The position numbers and the translations under genes were made by a program. Positions 1 through 7,307 of a DNA stretch of 11,203 nucleotides are shown here, piece after piece (within the stretch, counting starts at the first letter, position 1; every line of letters starts with the position of its first letter). Source of the stretch: Phoronis ovalis (lineage: Eukaryota; Phoronida; Phoronidae); contig JAOXYB010055456.1 in assembly GCA_028565635.1 (NCBI GenBank), positions 1 through 11,203 on the forward strand, written 5' to 3'. The notes beneath the pieces were generated by a model. The model had not been told where the DNA came from. It did no database searches and worked only from the letters and a program-made list of their open reading frames with translations.

Positions 1-1342
1 CATAAATTTAAGGCTTTCGCACTACTTTCCGCAGGGCCAGCCTCTTCACTAGCACTGTGATTTAAATCAATTGTGACCTTATGCCATATAACTTGTCCGG
101 ATAATTGCTACAGGCTGTTGTTACTGCTGTCACGCTATATGCTTAGTTATAATATTTCCAGCTAAAGAGGGGATCTGAATAAATTTGCTGCAACAATGTA
201 TTTTATGCGTAATTATATAACAAAAAAAGTAATAAACATAGTATTTCGAAGAACGAGAACTTCAAACTGAAATATATTTATTTATTTGTACCAAGTCAAG
301 TTAGGTAATTACACTATAGTAAAATCTTTACACTTAACTAACAGGAATTGTATATAATTGTTAAATCCCTCAATTTAAAATTGATGAAAATGAATTTTTA
401 TTGTGCTGTATAAGTATCTTTCTGCTTTACGGCTAATATTTGAATATCCATGTACAATATTGGAATTTAAGCTTTAAAATTTTTGAGGAGATTTCGGTAG
501 CTCTATAACTCATAAACTTCTGTTCCATAACGCATAGTGTGAAAACGCCCTTAGAGATTAGTAACAAATTAAATGAAAGGAATACTTTATATAATACATA
601 TCTACATGTACTCTCTGTATAACTAGTTTTCAAACTAAAATGGCATTTCTACGTTTTGCAAATCTTCAGATATAAAAATTTCGTTTTTATACATTTACTG
701 AAGTTGTACTAAAACTCGATCATCTACGATGTTAGAACGTGTTGGTGTACCTGGCTTGCACAATCAAAGGAAGACCCCTGTTCATTCAAGTGCTTCAATA
801 TGTGTGGGTCATCATTAACTTTCACTGCTGTAAATCATATAAAAAATGTTAAAATAAAAATATCTATATGTCTCATCAAACCATTCGCATTTCGCAAAAT
901 CATATCTTCATATGTAAGATGTTTACATGGCAGATCCAGAGAGGATCTAGTGGCACATTTCAAACATCTGGTAATATCTATTATCTTCGGTGCAATTGAA
1001 CATCTTTTGAGGTTGACCCAGAAATACGTCAACTCAAAACAGCTCTTAAAAGTTCTTAAAGAGATGAAGAATTTAAAAATTGAAAAATTCACCACACAAA
1101 ATATTTTAAAATTGTCGAACCGTAATATGGGGCAACAAAAGGTAACTCTGTTTTCCAAGTTTCATATTTCTTTGTAATAGTATTTGAATTGATAACGTAG
1201 AACGCCTTTTCATCACCCTGAAAATGAATATTTAAGAGTCACTTAAATGCAATTTATAACTGTGAACTGAGCTTGCGAATATAATTTTATGAGTAGATTT
1301 AGCATGTTTTCCAGCAGGTGTTTACACACAATTCGCATGTAG
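1..1342. other. non-genic stretch, no recognisable gene
   Basis: This stretch is AT-rich with frequent stops. The only longer open frames are an overlapping pair on opposite strands at 800-1177 (plus, 125 codons) and 835-1158 (minus, 107 codons). Neither has a motif, membrane pattern or family resemblance that I recognise, and neither has convincing splice signals around it. I treat both as chance frames. No RNA gene or repeat was seen here. Confidence 0.6.
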
Positions 1343-1351
1343 TGTTTATAG
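1343..1351. repeat. left target-site duplication
   Basis: TGTTTATAG directly abuts the left end of the element and is identical to 1843-1851 on the other side. A perfect 9-mer exactly at both TIR boundaries marks the insertion site. Confidence 0.85.
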
Positions 1352-1418
1352 CAGTCTGAATAAATCCATCTGTTAGTGTTCCGTACCTTCTCAACTAACG
1401 TCTGGGCTTAACCATAGT
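1352..1418 (+). repeat. left terminal inverted repeat of the Mutator-like MITE
   Basis: This 67-bp arm runs from CAGTCTGAATAAATCC inward to ACCATAGT. It pairs with 1776-1842 with three transitions as the only differences. Confidence 0.88.
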
Positions 1419-1571
1419 AAATTTTTGTTGTATTCCTTCAATTTAACAAGAGCGAAACAATTACATCATCAATCCTTTGTCAACCGTGATATGACTTTCT
1501 CTCTGCGTGATCCGTCGTCGCCTATACCGCGTCTGTTCTATAACTATGAATCATTCTGAATATGTATTACT

Positions 1572-1697
1572 TTTTGCTTGATTGACTATAGATAAACTCT
1601 GGCAGGACAGAATGTGTGTAATCGACCCCCCCCCCCCGGCCCTTACCCGCTTAGTCCACTATTTTACCTAATATTGTAAGCTGCAATTTGATTGGTG
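1572..1697 (+). repeat. dispersed repeat, copy 1 (inside the MITE)
   Basis: This segment aligns with 5736-5857 on the same strand. Shared blocks include GGACAGAATGTGTGT, TAAACTCT, AGTCCACT and AAGCTGCAATTT in the same order. It begins near TTTTGCTT. The middle differs: copy 1 carries a 12-C tract (1626-1637), whereas copy 2 has an AT-rich filler. I find no tRNA-type A or B boxes, so a tRNA-derived SINE is not supported. It may be the ancestral core of this MITE family or an older element captured by it. Confidence 0.75.
1626..1637 (+). repeat. 12-C homopolymer tract
   Basis: An uninterrupted run of twelve C lies inside the MITE core. The homologous copy at 5736-5857 lacks it, so it probably expanded after the copies separated. 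Its length may vary between reads or individuals. Confidence 0.9.
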
Positions 1698-1775
1698 TCA
1701 AGATTTTCCTGACACTTCATGTAGAAATAAAGGGATTATCGTTCTTTAGCTTTTGGAGATAATACACAAACATTG

Positions 1776-1842
1776 ACTATGGTTAAGCCTAGACGTCAGT
1801 TGAGAAGGTACGGAACACTAACGGATGGATTTATTCAGACTG
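1776..1842 (-). repeat. right terminal inverted repeat of the Mutator-like MITE
   Basis: This is the reverse complement of 1352-1418 at 64 of 67 positions. It ends ATTTATTCAGACTG, directly followed by the second TSD copy. Confidence 0.88.
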
Positions 1843-1851
1843 TGTTTATAG
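1843..1851. repeat. right target-site duplication
   Basis: TGTTTATAG is identical to 1343-1351 and follows the element's right end without a gap. Confidence 0.85.
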
Positions 1852-1867
1852 TAGCCCAGGAAATAAT

Positions 1868-1942
1868 TACCTTGATTCTCAGAAAGCAGATTTATGGCCC
1901 GCCTCCCGGGCGCATCTCACATAAAAAAGGAAGATCAAGGTA
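1868..1942 (+). repeat. nested inverted repeats just right of the MITE
   Basis: An outer 9-bp perfect pair, TACCTTGAT (1868-1876) and ATCAAGGTA (1934-1942), encloses an inner pair, GCCCG (1897-1901) and CGGGC (1907-1911), around a 5-base loop. The inner stem is GC-rich in an AT-rich neighbourhood. No function can be assigned. It could be an RNA hairpin or a relic of another element. Confidence 0.5.
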
Positions 1943-3733
1943 CTTCTCTTCGGTCTAGGAAATTTAAATTATAAAGAACTAACTTGTTTGGTACTAGATT
2001 CCATGTTAGTCATATTTAGAGGATTTTAATATATTAAGATGTCTTTTTTTTATAATGTCAATTATATATATCTATAATTTCATCATATGAAGATCAAAGC
2101 TTTCAGTTTTTCTCAGTGTGGATTAAATCATATATACCAAGCAAAGCGAGTTCCCTAACTTAAAGATTTAACATCTAACGCAATCATAAGGTGATAACAT
2201 CGAGAATAACTATTGAAAGATCTTTTATAACATGCATCATAGGTAAAACTTAAATATTAACATAAGAGAAAATCCTAAGCGGAGATCTTTCATATGACAT
2301 AGTGGAGAATTACCTACTCAAAACTCCTCTCGAAAGATTCTTAATATAACCATAAGACATTAAGTTAGGACTGTTGGCCAGTTATAGTGTTTTAATTCCT
2401 AATTTAGTTTGTATAACAACTGGAGTGACACGAATACATTTGTGCACATTTGCATTCAGTTGCTTATAGTATTATCCATTATCGAAGTCAAATGCTTTTC
2501 AGTTTAATTGAAACTAATGGCAGCATACTAATTTTTTAGATTTGGTAAAACTAAACACAATTACTATTACTTAACGTCACCTTCGATATACCTTTGGGGG
2601 TCTATAAAACGCTGGTATTACGTTTTATATCATATGCTTTGGCCTCAGTAGCTAGTAACTTCCAGGCACCTATAGTACTCATGACACTAACACATTAAGT
2701 TTGTGATGCTACAAATGGTGCTCTGTCGCATTCCTCATTGATCATATGTACTATTTTACACCCAAATAGCATGCAATGCTATCCTAGGCAAATTGAATAC
2801 CTTCGCAGTCAGTGGATTTACTTTGTTTTTCTTCTCTACCATAGACATCACTGTTTGACAGTAGAGGACATCATCATCTTTCGACTGATTTGCGGATTCC
2901 ATTAGAATAAACTACCTCGCTATAGATCATTAACACATTAATTTCACTATACGTGTATATACGTATCTAAAGGAAGCTGTTATTTCAAACTGATAGAGAC
3001 GTACGTGCGACTGTTACGACTCTAATCAGTGGGAAATCTAAACACAGACTATTCTCCGTATTTTTCTTTGTTGCTTAATAATTTATGAGAACACTGATCT
3101 TCTTCGATAATTATAACCCCTACAATAGATGATATTATAATTTCTACCAATTACAATTATAATAAAGCACAAACCTATTTAAGTTTGATTATCATAAGGG
3201 TATAAATGATATGATAAATTTTGTCATCATTAAAGTAATTATTGCTTCATTATCAAGATACCACGTCTTTTTTTGTTAATAAGCTATTTTTCTCAAATCC
3301 AGCTGCTGGTCATATTTATGTACCGACTTTAACCATAATTATTAACTATTTAGACAGACCAAAGAATTAAAATTCTCTATTATATGTTAATGCAGATAAA
3401 ATGTAGGGTGAACGTGAAATTACAACATAAAGTTAAGTTACATGAATGTATTTGTTTCCCTTTCTTACAAATGCTATTCCATCATGGCCATAGACAACGC
3501 TATGCATATTTAATGTTTCCATTAAGCTTTTTTTTGTTATTTTCTTCAAATAACGAAAACCCCGAGAACCAGTTGCTTATGGATGTAAAAGTGTATTTCT
3601 TATTCTGTTGGAACTCAATCTGACGTAACGATTTAAAGCAACGTCTTCAAAAGTGATATTTATATAATTATATTTCACATGTTTCATTTCCAACTGTGCT
3701 ACGGTAACCTCAGTTCGCTTGAATATGAATAGA
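1943..3733. other. non-genic stretch, no recognisable gene
   Basis: The stretch is AT-rich throughout, and no reading frame, splice pattern or RNA gene is convincing. A perfect 10-bp inverted pair, TGAAAGATCT (2214-2223) and AGATCTTTCA (2283-2292), is the only structure noted. With a 59-base spacer it could be chance. Confidence 0.6.
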
Positions 3734-3784
3734 ATTAAGCATGTTATTAAGCATGTTATTAAGCATGTTATTAAGCATGTTATT
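3734..3784 (+). repeat. 12-bp minisatellite, 4 perfect copies plus a partial
   Basis: The unit ATTAAGCATGTT is repeated four times without error (3734-3781) and followed by ATT. Perfect identity suggests recent slippage. On the minus strand one frame reads as a short Leu-Ile-Thr-Cys repeat, which is a by-product and not evidence of a protein. Confidence 0.93.
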
Positions 3785-4230
3785 ATGACTGAGAGCCAAC
3801 ATTTCCACAGCTGAAAACTTTTCATTGTACATGGATTTTAAACATAACAACCGATGTTATACGTACTTTCATAAAGTTTTTAGGTTGATATATATATCTT
3901 AGTAGCAGTAATTGCTAGTCGGCAAACACCTGAAAAATGAATCGATTTCTGAAGGCAATGAGATTGTAATAATTATGTGTACAAGCATATCGTCGTTTTA
4001 TCAAAAAATGTGCAACTCTAGATCTTCAACCGTAACAGAGAACCTAAAAATTTAAAAATAACGTAAAGCGCATCACAAAATAAAAACACTTTTTACGCTC
4101 GAAAACGTAATATGTCGCAGAACTTAATGCCTTAAATAATATGTCTTAAATTAGCAAAAAAAACACAAAAACAATGCCAGGTACTTGGCAAATATTTCCC
4201 TCTGATCTATTCGGATCAACGTGGCTGGTC

Positions 4231-4243
4231 CTATTTATAAAAT
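4231..4243 (+). promoter_or_regulatory. TATA-like box ahead of a small ORF
   Basis: TATTTATAAAATG matches a TATA element and lies about 30-40 bases before the ATG at 4271. In such AT-rich DNA similar strings occur by chance, so this is only suggestive. Confidence 0.2.
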
Positions 4244-4270
4244 GCTACAAACTTGCGGGTGTGTTTTTCC

Positions 4271-4420
4271 ATGACAACGACTTCTGCAAGTGCAGTGCTC
4301 TTTGAGGTTACTCGTAGACGAAATACGAGAAATATGCCTATTAATGTAGATTTAAAATCAAATCATTTCGCATGTATTTCTTATGTAAAGCCAAAATGGA
4401 GACACACCATACAAAACTGA
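4271..4420 (+). CDS. possible small ORF, 49 residues, unknown
   Basis: An ATG-initiated frame runs 49 codons to TGA and begins MTTTSASAVLFEVTRRR, followed by a basic Arg/Asn-rich segment. It follows a TATA-like string at 4231. The composition is not obviously low-complexity. No signal peptide, transmembrane segment, cysteine pattern or known family is visible. A frame of this length is expected by chance several times in a window this size, so it is recorded only because of the upstream TATA-like box. It could also be a fragment of an older repeat. Confidence 0.15.
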   Translation: MTTTSASAVLFEVTRRRNTRNMPINVDLKSNHFACISYVKPKWRHTIQN

Positions 4421-5108
4421 GGTCACAAATATTTATTAAACTTATTTATAAAAAAAGTATGATTCCCATTTCCTAGGGAATATAACCTCTACAATATTAC
4501 ACACTATAACAATAATATGATATACAATGAATTCTGAATCACAAAACATAATATGATCAAAAAAGAAAAAAACATAGTTAATTAAGCGCTGTTTTTGAAA
4601 CTAAGGCATGCATATAAAAAGTAAGCTCCTTTCATTTTCTGAAAAATAAACCAACATTGCGCGCGCATTGAAGCTTGCCTTCTACCTTTGCTCCTCCTCG
4701 TATGTTAAAAACTTATATAATAAAACTTTCGTGGTATGCTTGTTCGGAAATAGATAGGTATCACAATCTAGCGTTCGATAAGATTAACAACTCCGCGAAT
4801 ATGGAATTAGAGTTTTTTTTTACTCAAAATTTTAGAGAAACTGACAAATATATTATCCGAATCACAGTATTAATTATAAATTGCTGCGTTTTGGGCAATA
4901 TGGATTTGATATGTAACAGGGAGTCGCGAGCATGCAGGCGTCGTATATAAGAACAGATGTCACGCAGTACGTTTTAAAAAATACTTCCGTCCTCGGCTGT
5001 GATCCCGCTGGGTCTCTACTGGTTTAGATATTCAAATTTATTTTTAAATTGCGTTGTAAGCCTAGCAAGCTGACACCGACATCTTGCGAGAAAATATACA
5101 CTTTGCAT

Positions 5109-5243
5109 GTACTTGGTGCAGCCATAGTCGTCGACCCAAACCTTCCCAGCATGTCATTTTGTCAATGAACAAGGACGTTGTTCTCCGTGCGCTCGCACCA
5201 TTCATTCACAAAACGATATATTTGCTTCCTTCGCATACTTAGC
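5109..5243 (+). repeat. diverged direct repeat, copy 1
   Basis: This copy aligns with 5510-5665 on the same strand, 401 bp downstream. Shared blocks in order are GTACTT, TTCCCAGCATGT, AATGAAC, CCGTGCGCT, ATTCATTCA, AAAACG and TTTGC.TCC. Indels of several bases separate the blocks. On the minus strand the best-conserved part reads in one frame as N-E-x-x-x-R-T-x-N-x-V-x-V-H in both copies. That hints at decayed coding sequence, but I recognise no family. Confidence 0.75.
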
Positions 5244-5509
5244 CTAAACCAAAACAGAACTTATTAATACCGTTGGTTTAAGAAATACTTCATTTTGTAA
5301 CTTACTTAGTATTTCAATACATAAACCATTAGTTATTAACATTTTATTACTTTGATTAAATTTCACCGCTTAATGCATTTCTAATATAATGTCGGGTTTT
5401 AAAAACCGTGTATCGTTTTCAACTGAGAATTTTGGGGTTGAAAGGGCCGATGGTACTGCCCCCAAGTGCTTGCAAATAGTCTATTATGTCAACAATTTTA
5501 ACTAAGCAG

Positions 5510-5665
5510 GTACTTAGTGGAGCCACAAGTCCTGGACCCCGACGTTCCCAGCATGTGAATGAACTATGACATAGTTCCCCGTGCGCTTTCGCAATTCATT
5601 CATAAAACGCTATGTTAAAATTACAATAGAAAACATTTGCCTCCATCCTTAACATTTCCCTAGGC
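5510..5665 (+). repeat. diverged direct repeat, copy 2
   Basis: This is the second copy of the unit at 5109-5243. It lacks a few bases after CAGCATGT and has about 20 extra bases before the TTTGCCTCC block. It lies just upstream of the CCCCGGGG pair and the dispersed repeat at 5736, so it may belong to the same composite element. Confidence 0.75.
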
Positions 5666-5701
5666 GGACAGATAACATTTTTAATATAACGTTTGAAGGA
5701 A

Positions 5702-5737
5702 CCCCGGGGAATATAAGTTTAGTTTTTGCCCCGGGGG
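5702..5737. repeat. pair of CCCCGGGG palindromes
   Basis: Two octamer palindromes (5702-5709 and 5729-5736, the latter with an extra G) face each other across 19 AT-rich bases. Together they form AACCCCGGGG...CCCCGGGGGTT. They can pair with each other or fold individually. These are the most GC-rich bases in the surrounding kilobase. Confidence 0.75.
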
Positions 5738-5857
5738 TTTTGCTTAGCGGACTATAGGTAAACTCTCCAGGACAGAATGTGTGTGATCGACTCGGCCTTA
5801 TTATTATATCCGCTGAGTCCACTGTTATACCTATTATACGAAGCTGCAATTTTTGGC
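5736..5857 (+). repeat. dispersed repeat, copy 2 (outside any intact element)
   Basis: This segment is homologous to 1572-1697 over its whole length, with several perfect blocks including GGACAGAATGTGTGT, AGTCCACT and AAGCTGCAATTT. No TIR or TSD like those of the 1352-1842 element was found around it. It is therefore a relic, or part of a different element that shares the same core. Confidence 0.75.
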
Positions 5858-7003
5858 ATGAATCATCGAGTATGTAACTCGATTTCTAATCGGCTATCAT
5901 GCATTGTGCTAAAGTATAAATATCAGTTTGTTTATAATAATAGCTTCATTAGACAATCGCAAAAAGGGCCATAAAATGTTTTATCTTTCTCAGAAATGTA
6001 TTCCGGTAAACTATGTTTTTGGTCGCACTTGCATTTCACGTACCTTTTCTCAGCGGGACATTTTTTGGCATGCTACATTTGTATTACCTGTGCGTGCGCA
6101 TGCGTGCTTTGATGTTTTAAAAATTATGTTAATCAGAAAAATAGGTCATGGATATGTAAATTGCAAACAGGTGGGTTAAAAAAGTGTGTATAACGAAAGG
6201 TAAGAAGATTGTATTAAGAATCCTTAATATTTTACAAACAGTGGAATTCATCATTATAGCGGAAACATTAAGTACACAAAGATTAGAAGAATGTACAATT
6301 CATATACTTAGTTGAGTCAAACTTCATATAATACAGGTATGGACGCTCTATCTCCACTGTCCCATGCATACCATGAAATTAATGTAGCTTAGCTGTTATA
6401 TTTACGACGTAATTTGTTTGCGTTGAAAAGTTGTGTTTTTTTATTATAATTTATTAATTGTGATACCTTTATAGAAGTAAAAAAGACTCTAACATTACAT
6501 AAGCGACTAATTTGTGATATTATTAGTATAATTGAGTTTTTGCTTATGAATATTCTTGCCTGTTCTTGGATTACGACTCCAATTTTGATACTTTTTTACA
6601 AGCGTGATTAGGTAATAAATTAAAATTAAAATTAGCTGCCTCATCTCTTCAGGTGACTGGAGGACATATTTTCTTAGAGGGTACAAATATCCAGGATTAT
6701 ATCTACAATCGGCACCCTTTATGACTCACAATCCGTTTGTCATTCATCATTTAAATTGTTTTATGATGTGACCCATTTCGTTGGACTTGCACGCACCACC
6801 AATTCGTCTATTTTAGAACGGATAGTTTATTAATAGAAACACTAACTTGGACAGAAAACTGACACTGGCGCTATATTAGTGCTACAAGACTTTTGCAATT
6901 GAAGAAAGAAATTTGATGTTTACGGGTTTGGCGAATGATTTATCTGTCAATGTTCAACTAGCTGTTACGCTGCAATTCTGGTCGATAATCAAGAAATAAA
7001 AAA
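5858..7003. other. non-genic stretch upstream of the four-TM gene
   Basis: No coding exon was recognised. The stretch includes the alternating purine-pyrimidine tract at 6089-6107. The last few hundred bases must contain, or lie next to, the promoter of the gene starting at 7068. No TATA box or initiator stands out from the AT-rich background. Confidence 0.5.
6089..6107. promoter_or_regulatory. alternating purine-pyrimidine tract with an NRF1-like site
   Basis: These 19 bases, TGTGCGTGCGCATGCGTGC, alternate strictly between pyrimidine and purine, a pattern able to adopt Z-DNA. They also contain TGCGCATGCGTG, which is one base from the NRF1-type palindrome YGCGCAYGCGCR. It is about 0.98 kb upstream of the ATG at 7068. 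A regulatory role is an inference. Confidence 0.3.
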
Positions 7004-7039
7004 ATGACAGGGACCACCATCCCTAAACAAATTGCTTAA
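7004..7039 (+). other. possible upstream ORF in the 5' leader
   Basis: An ATG at 7004 opens an 11-codon frame ending in TAA at 7037-7039, 28 bases before the main ATG and in a different frame. If the leader reaches this far, it could dampen translation of the main ORF. It would not be in the mRNA if the AG at 7059-7060 is used as a 3' splice site. Confidence 0.25.
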
Positions 7040-7067
7040 TTTTAAAAGTCCTTACAACAGGCGAACC

Positions 7068-7307
7068 ATGGGTTGTCTTTGTGCTAAGAAAATAATAACC
7101 ATAAAAACACTGCAACTTTTGGCATTATGTGGATTACTTAGCAGTATGCTTATGGTACTGTGTGGTATTGCCGCCGCATTTGTTGATCGGGGGTATACAA
7201 CTTCAGCGTATGGAGCACCAATATGGTCGGGGTTTTTTGTTGTAATTTTATGGATTGCTGTTTTGAGAAGGATAAGAAACATAAAAGTAACACCAAGTTT
7301 TCGATAT
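7068..7307 (+). CDS. exon 1 of the CD20/MS4A-like gene
   Basis: This exon encodes residues 1-80: the MGCLC N-terminus, TM1, a short loop, TM2 and a basic stretch (RRIRNIK). It ends in phase 0 at CGATAT before the strong donor GTAAGT (7308). Reading through the donor reaches a stop after about ten more codons. Confidence 0.85.

Larger units (their letters stand above)
1352..1842. mobile_element. 491-bp non-autonomous DNA transposon (MITE) with long TIRs and 9-bp TSD, Mutator-like
   Basis: The two ends are inverted copies of each other: 1352-1418 matches the reverse complement of 1776-1842 at 64 of 67 positions without gaps, starting CAGTCTGAATAAATCC. Weaker similarity continues about 15 bp further inward. 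All three mismatches are transitions, and one is a CG/TG difference of the kind made by methyl-CpG decay. Immediately outside both ends lies the same 9-mer, TGTTTATAG, which is the expected target-site duplication. No transposase is encoded inside, so the element must be moved in trans. Long TIRs with a 9-bp duplication are typical of Mutator-like elements; Merlin (8-9 bp) is an alternative. hAT and P are less likely because they usually make 8 bp. The core (1572-1697) contains a 12-C run and a stretch repeated at 5736-5857. A short hairpin (GTGTCA 1695-1700 with TGACAC 1710-1715) lies right of it. Element identity is solid; the superfamily is an inference. Confidence 0.85.
3785..5108. other. 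mostly non-genic stretch
   Basis: The stretch is AT-rich with no gene I can recognise. It holds the small ORF candidate at 4271-4420 (listed separately) and a short perfect palindrome, TGCGCGCGCA (4658-4667). The open frame at 4675-4950 has no ATG at its start, no recognisable domain and no splice context. Confidence 0.55.

Noticed and set aside
800-1177. Overlapping open frames on both strands (125 codons plus, 107 codons minus)
   Set aside because: There is no recognisable motif, no splice context and no similarity to anything I know. Two long antisense frames in one place usually mean a locally stop-poor stretch, not two genes.
1572-1697. tRNA-derived SINE
   Set aside because: The dispersed repeat was checked for A-box and B-box promoter motifs and for a poly-A or simple-repeat tail; none were found.
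3577-3825. Minus-strand frame with a Leu-Ile-Thr-Cys repeat
   Set aside because: The repeat is just the translation of the 12-bp minisatellite; the rest shows no protein features.
4675-4950. 91-codon frame ending in a Cys/Arg-rich stretch
   Set aside because: No ATG at the start, no splice signals, no family resemblance.
5928-6179. 83-codon frame spanning the alternating tract
   Set aside because: No ATG at its start and no domain; the frame is open only because the tract lacks stops.
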